DNA from: Pseudodesulfovibrio sp. 5S69
Lineage (GTDB): Bacteria > Desulfobacterota > Desulfovibrionia > Desulfovibrionales > Desulfovibrionaceae
Assembly: GCF_037094465.1 (NCBI RefSeq)
Contig: NZ_CP146609.1
Coordinates: 1,551,501 to 1,615,500, forward strand
Length of the DNA: 64,000 nucleotides
Direction: 5' to 3'
Shown here: piece by piece, positions 26,197 to 34,220 of the stretch
How the letters are laid out: each line of letters starts with the position of its first letter
Position numbering within the stretch: the stretch's first letter is position 1
The notes under the pieces: model-generated
What the model saw: only the letters and a program-made list of their open reading frames with translations
The model's database searches: none
What the model was told of the DNA's origin: nothing
Program-made: the position numbers and the translations under genes

Positions 26197-27098
26197 TAGG
26201 CCCCCTCTCCGGTGTGCCCGGCCAGTGCGGCGAGCAGGGGACGCGGACTGACGCAGAGCTTGTCCAGCATGGTGCTCGTCTCGCCCTGCCCGGCGGCAAG
26301 GCCGGCAAGTTGCGAATAATAGAAGACGGGCATGTTGTGCCCGCTGTGATTGGCGCGGTTGATCTGCGACTGGCGCATGTCCAGGTTCATCTGGCACAGG
26401 GGGCAGGCGGTGACGATGGCGTCGGCCCCGGCCTCCTCGGCCGCATCCAGGACGCGCCCGGAAAGCTTGGCGATGACGTCCTTGCGGGTGGTCCCCAGGG
26501 AAGCGCCGCAACAGTCGGTCTTCAGCGGGAAGGGCAGGACCTCGGCCCCCAGCTCGGCCAGCAGGTTGTCCAGGGCCATGGGGTTCTCCGGGTCGTCGAA
26601 CTGCATGATCTGCGGCGGGCGGACCATGATGCAGCCGTAGTACGGGACCACCTTCAGGCCCTTGAGCGGCTCCTTGACCAACTTGGCCAGGGCCTGGATG
26701 CCCAGGTCCTCGACCACCACCTGGAGCACGGACTTGATGGGCAACTCGGCCTTGAGGGTCCGCCCCACGACCAGTTCCACCTTGCGGTGGAATTCGGGAT
26801 CGGCCAGGCGGTGCTGGGTGGTCTTGAGATTCTTCAGGCAACTGGGACAGGGGGTGATGATGCCGTCCAGCTTGCGCTCTTCGGCCATGTCGTCGGCGAT
26901 GCCCAGGTTGCGGCCCACCAGGCAGGCGGACAGCAGGTGGTCGACGGCGTGCGCCGGGGTGGACCCGCAGCAGTTCCAGTCGGGGATTTCCACCAGTTCG
27001 ATGCCGAGGCTCCGGCACAGGGCGCGGGTGGAGGTGTCGTACTCGAGCGAGGTGCCGAGTCCCGAACATCCCGGATAATACGCGTAACTCAGACTCAT
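26196..27098 (-). CDS. hdrB: HdrB, CCG-domain catalytic subunit
   Basis: 300 residues with two CCG cysteine domains: YYPGCSG, DWNCCGS, PCPSCLKNLK; then YYGCIMVRP, TDCCGASLG and CPLCQMNLD. These bind the unusual [4Fe-4S] clusters that reduce disulfides in HdrB. The substrate in sulfate reducers is thought to be DsrC or another thiol protein, not CoM-S-S-CoB. Coupled at both ends: ATGA overlap with hdrC and TAATG with hdrA. Confidence 0.93.
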   Translation of the reverse strand: MSLSYAYYPGCSGLGTSLEYDTSTRALCRSLGIELVEIPDWNCCGSTPAHAVDHLLSACLVGRNLGIADDMAEERKLDGIITPCPSCLKNLKTTQHRLADPEFHRKVELVVGRTLKAELPIKSVLQVVVEDLGIQALAKLVKEPLKGLKVVPYYGCIMVRPPQIMQFDDPENPMALDNLLAELGAEVLPFPLKTDCCGASLGTTRKDVIAKLSGRVLDAAEEAGADAIVTACPLCQMNLDMRQSQINRANHSGHNMPVFYYSQLAGLAAGQGETSTMLDKLCVSPRPLLAALAGHTGEGA

Positions 27099-27646
27099 TG
27101 TTTTTGCTCCCGATAGCGGTCGAAGATCCCTCGGATTTCAGCTAATTTCTTGATGTCGTGCGCCTTCAGGCCCAGCTTGCCCTTGCGCAGGGCCATGGGA
27201 GCCAGATCCATGTCGGTGAACATTTTGCCGGTCTTGCCTACGTAGTTGGCCATGAGGCCGAGCTCGAAGACGCGGCCGTGTTTCTCCACGGACTCCAGGA
27301 AAGCCTTCCAGAAGGCGCTGACCGCCTTCTCGCTGACGATATTTTCCCGGCGGGCCATGTGGCGCAGCACGTCCATGATCCTGGCCACGTCGATGTCGTT
27401 GGGGCAGCGTGTGGTGCAGGTCTCGCAGGAGGCGCACAGCCAGATGGCATGAGAGGACAGGGCTTCCTGTTTTTTCCCGGCTTGGACCAGGCGCATGATC
27501 TGGTTGACCGGGTAGTCATAGGCGAAGGAAACCGGGCACCCGGCGGTGCAGTTGCCGCATTGGTAGCACAGGGCGAGGTCCTGCTCGCTTTCCCGCTGCA
27601 CCTCGGCAATGAAGTCTGAATCAAAGGTTTTCGTGCTGGATGGCAT
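27095..27646 (-). CDS. hdrC: HdrC, 2[4Fe-4S] electron-transfer subunit
   Basis: 183 residues. CYQCGNCTAGCPVSF and CASCETCTTRCPNDID bind two [4Fe-4S] clusters. It passes electrons between HdrA and HdrB. The ATG at 27646 has GGAG 9 bp upstream; the open frame continues 9 codons further without a ribosome site. There is a 114-bp gap with a hairpin between it and adh. Confidence 0.9.
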   Translation of the reverse strand: MPSSTKTFDSDFIAEVQRESEQDLALCYQCGNCTAGCPVSFAYDYPVNQIMRLVQAGKKQEALSSHAIWLCASCETCTTRCPNDIDVARIMDVLRHMARRENIVSEKAVSAFWKAFLESVEKHGRVFELGLMANYVGKTGKMFTDMDLAPMALRKGKLGLKAHDIKKLAEIRGIFDRYREQKQ

Positions 27647-27720
27647 GGACGCGAATCTCCGTGTTGTGAGCAAAAGGACGGCGTCTGGGGACCGTCCGGT
27701 AACGAAAATATCTTCCGATA

Positions 27721-27745
27721 GGGGCGGGGCCGAAGCCCCACCCCC
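27721..27745 (-). terminator. Hairpin between adh and hdrC
   Basis: GGGGCGGGGC pairs with GCCCCACCCC across a short loop. There is no T run, so it is more likely an attenuator or mRNA-processing/stabilising hairpin that would keep adh expression above that of hdr-flx. Confidence 0.45.
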
Positions 27746-27760
27746 ATTGGAAGGGAGGAC

Positions 27761-28942
27761 CTACATTGCTGCTTCGTAGATGGCCATGACGTCCATGTCC
27801 TTGGGGCAGCGGGGGTTGGTCAGGCCGCAGGCGTCCTTCTGGGCGTTTTCGGTCATGATCTTGATGTCCTTGATCTTGACGTCCTTGCCGTAACGCTTGC
27901 CGAGTTCGACCAGACCGGCGGGGATGCCGACGTCGGAGGAGAGCTGCTTGATGGCTTCGAGGCACAGCTCGGCGGCGTTGCGCTTGCTCATGCCTTCGAT
28001 GTTCTGGTCCATCATCTCGGCCATTTCGGCGAACCGCTCGACACGGGCGATGAGGTTGAACTTCTCCACGTGGGGCAGGAGGATGGCGTTGCATTCGCCG
28101 TGCGGCAGGTCGTAGAAGCCGCCCAACTGGTGGGCCATGGCGTGGACGTGGCCGAGGCTGGCGTTGTTGAAGGCCATACCGGCCAGGTACTGGGCGTAGC
28201 ACATGCCTTCGCGGGCTTCGATGTCGGAGCCGTTGGCAACGGCGCGGCGCAGGAACTTGAAGACCAGGCGGATGGCCTTTTCGGCGCAGGCGTCGGTCAT
28301 CGGGGTGGCGATGGTGGAAACATAGGCCTCAACGGCGTGGGTCAGGGCGTCCATGCCGGTGGCGGCTGTCAGCGCCGGGGGCATGCCCATCATCAGCAGC
28401 GGGTCGTCCAGGGCGATGCCCGGGGTGACGCGCCAGTCGACGATGGCCATTTTCACCTTGCGGGAGGTGTCGGTGATGATGCAGAAGCGGGTCATCTCGG
28501 ACGCGGTTCCGGCGGTGGTGTTCACCGCAATGTACGGGGGCATGGGGTTGGTGGACTTGTCCACGCCTTCGTAGTCGTGGATCTTGCCGCCGTTGGCAAC
28601 GACCAGGCCGATGCCCTTACCGCAGTCGTGGGAGGAGCCGCCGCCCAGGGTGATCAGGGAGTCGCATTTGTTGTCCTGGTAGACCTTCACGCCGTCGTGG
28701 ACGTTCTTGTCGGTGGGGTTGGGGATGGTCTCATCGTAGACCACGCAGTTCATCTTCTGGCTCTTGAGCAGGTCGACGATCTGCTGGGTGATGCCGCAGG
28801 CGGTGATGCCTTTGTCAGTCACGAGCAGGGGTTTTTTGCTGCCCAGAGCTTTGATCTTGGCCGGGATCTCCTTGTGAGCGCCGATGCCGATGAGGGTCAC
28901 GCTGGGAATGAAAAAGCCATTAACTTGTTCGGTAACTGCCAT
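27761..28942 (-). CDS. adh: Iron-containing alcohol dehydrogenase
   Basis: 393 residues, type III (Fe-ADH) family. The NAD-binding GGGSSHDCGKGIG and metal-binding DALTHAVEAY, HAMAHQLGG and LPHGECNAILLPH are in order. Start at 28942 with AAGGA upstream. It interconverts ethanol and acetaldehyde with NAD(H). Being first in the unit with hdrCBA-flxDCBA, it ties NADH from ethanol oxidation to the bifurcating complex, the arrangement described in D. vulgaris. A sigma-54 promoter (29020-29035) and an upstream palindrome control it. Confidence 0.92.
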   Translation of the reverse strand: MAVTEQVNGFFIPSVTLIGIGAHKEIPAKIKALGSKKPLLVTDKGITACGITQQIVDLLKSQKMNCVVYDETIPNPTDKNVHDGVKVYQDNKCDSLITLGGGSSHDCGKGIGLVVANGGKIHDYEGVDKSTNPMPPYIAVNTTAGTASEMTRFCIITDTSRKVKMAIVDWRVTPGIALDDPLLMMGMPPALTAATGMDALTHAVEAYVSTIATPMTDACAEKAIRLVFKFLRRAVANGSDIEAREGMCYAQYLAGMAFNNASLGHVHAMAHQLGGFYDLPHGECNAILLPHVEKFNLIARVERFAEMAEMMDQNIEGMSKRNAAELCLEAIKQLSSDVGIPAGLVELGKRYGKDVKIKDIKIMTENAQKDACGLTNPRCPKDMDVMAIYEAAM

Positions 28943-29019
28943 AATGTTCCGTCCTTGTGGTTTAGGGTGACTGAACTCGGGGACAAGTGCCTGCCACATC
29001 GTAGTGACGCCATCCCTTG

Positions 29020-29035
29020 AGCAAGGATCGGACCA
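29020..29035 (-). promoter_or_regulatory. Sigma-54 promoter of adh-hdr-flx
   Basis: On the minus strand: TGGTCCGATCCTTGCT, i.e. GG-N10-GC with the TTGCT box intact (consensus TGGCACG-N4-TTGCW). It sits about 75 bp before the adh start codon. Confidence 0.75.
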
Positions 29036-29092
29036 TTCTGTTTATGTTTTGTATTACAGTATGTTGTGCGATTTCCCCTGAGTGTGCCTTTG

Positions 29093-29219
29093 TGACCCTT
29101 CTTCCTTCACCCTTGGGTCAGCGTGACCCCTATAGGCGATGCGTGGCCGCTATATCCAAATATTTTATGATGTTAAACAATGTGTCGATTTGATACACAG
29201 AAAAGGGGCTAATGGGTCA
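29093..29219. promoter_or_regulatory. GGGTCA/TGACCC repeats, probable activator sites
   Basis: A perfect palindrome GGGTCA-GCG-TGACCC lies at 29115-29129, with extra half sites TGACCC at 29093 and GGGTCA at 29214. The palindrome is roughly 100-120 bp upstream of the predicted adh transcription start, where NtrC-type activators bind. The activator gene is adjacent (29304-30644). Confidence 0.6.
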
Positions 29220-29245
29220 CAATTTCAGGGTGCAAGCCGATATAA

Positions 29246-29270
29246 AAAACCCGTTACGGCGACGGGTTTT
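29246..29270 (-). terminator. Terminator of the adh regulator operon
   Basis: AAAACCCGT / ACGGGTTTT stem with a 7-base loop; on the minus strand it is followed by TTTTTTATAT. It lies 34 bp after the regulator stop. Confidence 0.8.
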
Positions 29271-29303
29271 CGGGGGAGGCGGGGCACGATCCGAACCGGG
29301 ACG

Positions 29304-30644
29304 CTATCCCAGTCCGAACTTCTCGATCTTCCGGTACAGGGTCTTGCGGCCTATGCCCAGGGCCTTGGCCGCCTGGAGCCGGTTGCCGTCGTAGAACTGG
29401 AGGGCGCGCTGGATGTGCTCGCGTTCCATCTCCTCCAGGGAGAAGACGGTGCCGCCCTGTTCCGCCACGTGCTCGACCAGTTCCCGCGGCAGGGCCTGGT
29501 TGGTGATCACGCCCCCTTCCGCCAGGATAATGCTCCGCTCCAGCACGTTGCGCAGCTCGCGGATGTTGCCGGGCCAGTCATAGTGCGTCAGGCACTGCAC
29601 GGCCTTGTCCGTGATGGTCAGCCGCTCCCGGCGCATGGCGATGCTCATGCGGCCGAGGAAATGTTCCACCAGCAGGGGGATGTCCTCCTTGCGCCTACAG
29701 AGCGGGGGGACCGGGATGTTGAAGACGTTGATGCGGTGGTACAGGGCCTCGTTGAACCGTCCCGCCTCGACCTCTTCGGCCAGGTTCCGGCTGGTGGCGA
29801 ACAGGAAGCGGATGTCCACGTGGCGTTCGTTCTTCTCGCCCATGCGGCGGTACATCTTGGCCTCCAGCACCCTGAGCAGCGCCCCCTGGACCTCCAGGGG
29901 CAGCTCGCCGATCTCGTCCAGGAAAAGGGTGCCGGTGTCGGCGTAGGTCATCAGTCCGTCGCGACTGTCCGTGGCCCCGGTAAAGGAGCCGCGCGTGTGC
30001 CCGAACAGCTCGCTGCGCATGAGCTCCTTTTGCAGCGTGGCGCAGTTCTTGACGATGAACGGCCGTTCGTTGCGTTCGCTCTGCTCCTGGATGGAGTGGG
30101 CCACCACGTCCTTGCCCACGCCGCTTTCGCCGGTGATCAGCACGGCCACGTCCGTGGGAGCGACCCGGCTGATGAGATATTTTATTTGTTTGATGGGCGC
30201 GGAGTTCCCGATCAGCTTGGAGGCGGCCACGGTCTGGTTCGAGTGCCGGAAGCTGCGGTTCTCGCGCTGGAGGCAGACCCGCTGGTAGGCCCGCTCGATG
30301 ACCAGTTCCACCCGGTCGAGATGAAAGGGCTTGGTCAGATAGTCGTACGCACCGATGCGCATGGCCTCGACCGCGTTGTCGATGTTGCCGTGCCCGGTGA
30401 TCAGCACCACTTCGATGTCGGGGTAGGCCGTCTTGAACTGCACGAGCATGTCCAGACCGTCGCCGTCCGGCAGACGGATGTCCGAGACCACGACGTCGTA
30501 GTGCCCCTTGGAAAATTTCTCCAGCCCGGCGGCGGCCGACGCGGCCGTGTCCACGGTCCGTTCCTCGGTGGTCAGTTCGTGTTCGAGCAGCCGGAGGATC
30601 GATTCCTCGTCGTCGATGACCAGGACCTTGTAGCCGTTAGCCAT
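29304..30644 (-). CDS. Sigma-54-dependent response regulator (NtrC/AtoC family)
   Basis: 446 residues: receiver domain (VLVIDDEES; phospho-Asp in VVVSDIRLPDGDG), AAA+ ATPase (Walker A GESGVGKDVVA, Walker B TLFLDEIGEL) and a Fis-type helix-turn-helix (NRLQAAKALGIGRKTLYRKI). The sigma-54 contact loop reads GSFTGA instead of GAFTGA. The start at 30644 overlaps the kinase stop by 8 bp. Neighbouring sigma-54 promoters before adh and before the second adh gene suggest it activates both, answering alcohol, aldehyde or redox state. Target assignment is inferred. Confidence 0.92.
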   Translation of the reverse strand: MANGYKVLVIDDEESILRLLEHELTTEERTVDTAASAAAGLEKFSKGHYDVVVSDIRLPDGDGLDMLVQFKTAYPDIEVVLITGHGNIDNAVEAMRIGAYDYLTKPFHLDRVELVIERAYQRVCLQRENRSFRHSNQTVAASKLIGNSAPIKQIKYLISRVAPTDVAVLITGESGVGKDVVAHSIQEQSERNERPFIVKNCATLQKELMRSELFGHTRGSFTGATDSRDGLMTYADTGTLFLDEIGELPLEVQGALLRVLEAKMYRRMGEKNERHVDIRFLFATSRNLAEEVEAGRFNEALYHRINVFNIPVPPLCRRKEDIPLLVEHFLGRMSIAMRRERLTITDKAVQCLTHYDWPGNIRELRNVLERSIILAEGGVITNQALPRELVEHVAEQGGTVFSLEEMEREHIQRALQFYDGNRLQAAKALGIGRKTLYRKIEKFGLG

Positions 30645-31845
30645 GTCGGCCTCGTTTCCCTATCGGCAGGGTCACCGAGAAACAGGTCCCGGTGCCCAGT
30701 TCGCTGTTGACGGTGATTTCGCCCCCGTGGTCCTGGACGATATGGTAGCAGGTGGCCAGCCCGATGCCGATGCCCTTGCCCACGGGCTTGGTGGTGAAGA
30801 ACGGCTCGAAGAGCTTGTCCAGGTTCTTCTCCGGGATGCCGCAGCCGGAGTCGCTGACCGCCATGCGTACGCCGTTCTCGTGGAGGGTGGTGGATACGCA
30901 CAACTCCCCTTCCTCCCCGATGGCGTCCACCGCGTTGGTCAGGAGGTTCAGGGCGACCTGCTTCAACTGCGCCTCGTCTCCGTAGATCATGGGCAGGGTC
31001 TCGGCCAGGGACATGGACACCTTGAGCTTCGGGTGGTTCTTGAAGTGGTGCTGCAGGATGCGGATGGTGTCCTTGACCACTCGGTTGACGCAGACCTGGG
31101 TGAAATCGGCCACCATGGGGCGGCTGAAGGTCAGCAGGGTCTGGACGATCTTCTGGCAGCGCGAACACTCCTTGAGGATGGTGTCCGTGTACTCCTTGAA
31201 GTCCTCGTAGAGGTCGTCGTCCACCTTGTTTTCCAGCCGGGGGAGGCGGCGCTTGAGCCCCTCCGCGAACCCGGCCACCGCGGCCAGGGGATTGTTGACC
31301 TCGTGGGCCACGCCCGCGGCCAGCATGCCGGTGGTGGCCATCTTCTCGGCCTGGTAGAACTTGGCCTGGTATTCCTTTTCCATGGTCACGTCGCGCTTGA
31401 AGATGAGCACCCGGTGTTGCGGCAGGTGGGGGTTCTTCAGGGGGGCCGCGACCATCTGGAACTGGCGGTTGCGCCCGCCGATGCGGAAGATGGCGGTCTC
31501 CCGGCAGACGGCGTCGGTGCTCAGCGACCTGAACGCCGGACATTCGTGGCACGGATAGTTGGTGTGCCGGAAGACCTCGTAGCAGTACCTGCCGATGGGG
31601 TTGATGCCCGGAAAGAGGTCCAGGAAGACGTGGTTGACCGAGATGATTTCCAGGTTCTCGGAGAGGACCATCATGACGTCGGTGATGCCTTCGAGGATGG
31701 CCGCGATTTCGAGGCGCTGGTCCTCGGACTCCCGGTGGCTGGCCGTCAGCTTCTCGATGCTCTGGCGCAGTTCCTGAAAGAAGTTGAGCTTGCTGTGCTC
31801 AATGCCCATGAGATCTTCGAGTGTCGTTTTTGCGGTACTCACCAT
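30637..31845 (-). CDS. PAS-domain sensor histidine kinase
   Basis: 402 residues, no membrane helix, so cytoplasmic. A PAS domain (about 60-170) has the cysteine motif [15 protein letters not shown] (C-x10-C-x2-C), possibly for a metal or iron-sulfur cluster. The H-box is [21 protein letters not shown]; the ATPase has [11 protein letters not shown] and [21 protein letters not shown] at 31845, overlapping the stop of the dehydrogenase upstream by 7 bp. Partner of the sigma-54 regulator downstream. Confidence 0.9.
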   Translation of the reverse strand: MVSTAKTTLEDLMGIEHSKLNFFQELRQSIEKLTASHRESEDQRLEIAAILEGITDVMMVLSENLEIISVNHVFLDLFPGINPIGRYCYEVFRHTNYPCHECPAFRSLSTDAVCRETAIFRIGGRNRQFQMVAAPLKNPHLPQHRVLIFKRDVTMEKEYQAKFYQAEKMATTGMLAAGVAHEVNNPLAAVAGFAEGLKRRLPRLENKVDDDLYEDFKEYTDTILKECSRCQKIVQTLLTFSRPMVADFTQVCVNRVVKDTIRILQHHFKNHPKLKVSMSLAETLPMIYGDEAQLKQVALNLLTNAVDAIGEEGELCVSTTLHENGVRMAVSDSGCGIPEKNLDKLFEPFFTTKPVGKGIGIGLATCYHIVQDHGGEITVNSELGTGTCFSVTLPIGKRGRHG

Positions 31846-32981
31846 GCAGCCTCGCATATGCTCATCAGGTCCTCGCAGGTCGCTTCGCGGGGGTTGGTCA
31901 GGGTGCAGGCGTCGGCCAGGGCCTTGTGGCAGAGCAGTTCGAGTTCGTTGTCGTTGGGCAGCATGTCGTTCAAGCGGCATGTCGCGCCCAGATCCAGGAA
32001 CAGTTTTTCGAGGTATTCGATGCCCTTCAGGGCCTGCGCTTCCTCCGACTTGCACTGTATCCCGGTCACCTGGTAGCCCACGCGGGCAAGCTTCTTCGGC
32101 CTGGACATGAGGTTGAAACGCATGACCGAGGGCAGCAGCACAGGATGGACCATGCCGTGCAGAACGTCGAACCGGCCGCCGATGGAATGGGCCAGGGAGT
32201 GGGCGATTCCCAGGCCCGCGTTACTGAAGGCCATGCCCGCCGCCGTGCTGGCGATGCTCAGGTTCTTGAGCGCTTCCAGGGATTTCGAGTCCACGGCCTC
32301 GCGGACGTTCTCCATGAACAGTTGGATGGCCTGCATGGACTGGGGCTCGGAAAAGGGCGAGGCCATTCGGGAGACGTAGGATTCCACGGCGTGGGCCAGG
32401 GCGTCCACGGCCGAGGCCGCGATCAACTCCCGGCTCTTGGTGGCCAGGATCATGGGGTCGATGATGGACAGGTTGGGCACCAGCGAGCGGCTGATGATGG
32501 ACATCTTCACCTGCCGCTCGATGTCGGTGATGATGCAGAACTGGGAGACGTCCGAGCCGCTGCCCGCGGTGGAGGGGATGAAGATCATGGGCGGCAGGGG
32601 GCGCATGATCTTGTTGGCGCCCTCGTAATCCCTGATCTTGCCGCCGTTGCCCACGATGGTGGAGATCCCCTTGGCCGCGTCGATGGGGCTGCCCCCGCCG
32701 ATGCCGACGATGACGTCGGCGCCGTTTTCGATATACAGCTCCGCTCCCTTGTGGACCTGCACGTCGCGGGGATTGGAACTGACCTCGTTGAAGTAGACGC
32801 ATTCGATGGCGTCCTTGCGCAGCAGGTCCATGACGACTTCGACCCAGCCCGCCTTTTCGACTCCGGGGTCGCTGACCAGCAGGACCCGCTTGGCCCCGAG
32901 ACGACGAGCGCAGGGCGCAAGATATTTTATGCTGCCGTTGCCGAAGATGACTTCCGGAATGGCGAATTTGGTGATGAGCAT
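31839..32981 (-). CDS. Second iron-containing alcohol dehydrogenase
   Basis: 380 residues. Fe-ADH motifs are GIGGGSPIDAAKGI, DALAHAVESYVS, HSLAHSIGG and LHGMVHPVLLP. It is clearly diverged from the other Fe-ADH of the window. It heads an operon with the PAS kinase and the sigma-54 regulator, so the enzyme and its signalling system are co-transcribed from a sigma-54 promoter (33037-33050). Substrate unknown; ethanol, butanol or 1,3-propanediol dehydrogenases all belong to this family. Confidence 0.88.
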   Translation of the reverse strand: MLITKFAIPEVIFGNGSIKYLAPCARRLGAKRVLLVSDPGVEKAGWVEVVMDLLRKDAIECVYFNEVSSNPRDVQVHKGAELYIENGADVIVGIGGGSPIDAAKGISTIVGNGGKIRDYEGANKIMRPLPPMIFIPSTAGSGSDVSQFCIITDIERQVKMSIISRSLVPNLSIIDPMILATKSRELIAASAVDALAHAVESYVSRMASPFSEPQSMQAIQLFMENVREAVDSKSLEALKNLSIASTAAGMAFSNAGLGIAHSLAHSIGGRFDVLHGMVHPVLLPSVMRFNLMSRPKKLARVGYQVTGIQCKSEEAQALKGIEYLEKLFLDLGATCRLNDMLPNDNELELLCHKALADACTLTNPREATCEDLMSICEAAW

Positions 32982-33036
32982 GGCCTCTCCGCGCGTATAA
33001 AGTGTGGTTCAGCGTACGCAGTTTCCCCGACCTTAG

Positions 33037-33050
33037 GCAAGTCCTTTGCC
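33037..33050 (-). promoter_or_regulatory. Sigma-54 promoter of the second adh operon
   Basis: Minus strand GGCAAAGGACTTGC: GG-N10-GC with GGCA and TTGC boxes, 56 bp before the start codon. Confidence 0.65.
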
Positions 33051-33191
33051 GAGGTTCTCCTTTTGGCACCGGGGGCGGAGCGCGCGGGCACTCCCAGGCA
33101 TTCCGTTCCCGATGGGGCGCTGTCATGCGATAAAAAGATCATAATCACAAATGGTTATAGAGTGGTCAGCCTGTTGCCGCACACCGCGGAA

Positions 33192-33225
33192 GAGCCCCCC
33201 GGCGAGTGGACTCGCCGGGGGGCTC
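33192..33225 (-). terminator. Hairpin after the SHOCT gene
   Basis: Perfect 15-bp stem GAGCCCCCCGGCGAG / CTCGCCGGGGGGCTC with loop TGGA, 25 bp after the stop; no long T run. Confidence 0.6.
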
Positions 33226-33250
33226 GATCATTTTCGCGGCGCCGGGCCGC

Positions 33251-33508
33251 TTATTCTTCCTTCAGAACCGTCCGCATCTTGCTGAACTCTTCGGCGCTGA
33301 TTTCCCCGTTGGCGTATCGGCGCTTCAGGATTTCCAGGGAGTCCCTCCTGTCCTGGCGGCCATCGGAGCAGCGGGGGGGCCGTTGAATGAACTTGTAGGC
33401 GAGGTAGATGAGGACGCCGATAAAGAGCAGGTTGAAGATGGAGCCGAAGCCGCCCATTCCCCAACCTGAACCGAAGCCGTGCATGAATCCCCAATTGCAA
33501 TTGAACAT
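33251..33508 (-). CDS. SHOCT-domain small membrane protein
   Basis: 85 residues. One membrane helix (IFNLLFIGVLIYLAYKFI) is followed by the C-terminal SHOCT motif (LEILKRRYANGEISAEEFSKMRTVL). The N terminus is Gly/Phe/Met-rich. It follows the ZraP-type gene by 71 bp, which contain a stable hairpin, so it is likely co-transcribed. SHOCT proteins often accompany envelope or metal stress systems; no molecular role is known. Confidence 0.85.
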   Translation of the reverse strand: MFNCNWGFMHGFGSGWGMGGFGSIFNLLFIGVLIYLAYKFIQRPPRCSDGRQDRRDSLEILKRRYANGEISAEEFSKMRTVLKEE

Positions 33509-33532
33509 GGTCTCTCCATGATGGATCGTTCC

Positions 33533-33559
33533 GGCGGGAGGGAGCGCATCCCTCCCGCC
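33533..33559 (-). terminator. Hairpin between zraP and the SHOCT gene
   Basis: GGCGGGAGGGA / TCCCTCCCGCC (11 bp, 5-base loop) without a T run; an attenuator or mRNA-end stabiliser. Confidence 0.5.
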
Positions 33560-33579
33560 GAATCATTCAGTCCGAGCGT

Positions 33580-34002
33580 CTACCTGGCGGGGCAGTTGAA
33601 ACCGCGGCCGTATCCGTTGAAGCCCATCATACCCCGACCGTTCATCATGCCGCGTCCCATGAAACCCTGGCCGGGCAGTCCCAGCGCGGCAGCCTTTTCA
33701 TTGAGGGCGGTGATGTTCTTGTTGATGTGCTCCGTCAGGGCGCGCACCTGCTTGGCGTCCGGGTTCTGGCCGGCCATGAGCGCCGCCACTTCGGCCCTGT
33801 CCGCGCTGATCGAGGCGCGCAGGTCGGCGGTGGAGTTCAGAAAATCCTGATACGCCTTGGAATCGACCTGGTTGTTGTACTGCATGCCGTAACCGTTGCC
33901 GTAGCCGTTTCCGCGCTGCCCGTGCATGCCCCAGGCCATTGCGTTGGCGGAAACCAGGGCGACGGCCGCGACCAGTGCGAGAGTCAGAAAAGTCTTCTTC
34001 AT
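33580..34002 (-). CDS. zraP: ZraP/CpxP-like periplasmic metal-stress protein
   Basis: 140 residues, matching ZraP length. A cleavable signal peptide (MKKTFLTLALVAAVALVSANAMA) precedes a Gly/Asn/Met-rich head, a helical core (ADLRASISADRAEVAALMAG) of the Spy/CpxP/ZraP type and a GMMNGRGMMGFNGYGRG tail. It is divergent from a ZraS/ZraR-like pair and has a near-consensus sigma-54 promoter, as E. coli zraP does. Likely role: periplasmic zinc- or copper-linked chaperone under metal stress. The exact metal is unknown. Confidence 0.85.
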   Translation of the reverse strand: MKKTFLTLALVAAVALVSANAMAWGMHGQRGNGYGNGYGMQYNNQVDSKAYQDFLNSTADLRASISADRAEVAALMAGQNPDAKQVRALTEHINKNITALNEKAAALGLPGQGFMGRGMMNGRGMMGFNGYGRGFNCPAR

Positions 34003-34050
34003 GATAAAAACCTCCTAAATGGTTTTGTTCGTGTTCGTACTTTCCCTAAG

Positions 34051-34064
34051 GCAAAGGGCATGCC
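34051..34064 (-). promoter_or_regulatory. Sigma-54 promoter of zraP
   Basis: Minus strand TGGCATGCCCTTTGC: GG-N10-GC, differing from the consensus TGGCACG-N4-TTGC at one conserved position. It lies 49 bp before the start codon and opposite the ZraR-type activator operon. Confidence 0.78.
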
Positions 34065-34220
34065 AAAGTTTATATTTTCAAATAACTCACTAAAATAAAA
34101 GTATATTTTAAATACATGCTCTGATTTGCCCCTTGCCAACGTCCGCCCATGTGGTTAATTTTTAATCAGTCGGGCTGTCGATAGTCCAAAAAATGGTCAA
34201 TTCCGTCAGGCGGGAAGGAC

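Noticed and set aside
29184-29199. Inverted repeat TGTGTC...GATACACA between adh and its regulator as another operator
   Set aside because: Imperfect and without a second copy, unlike the GGGTCA sites nearby.
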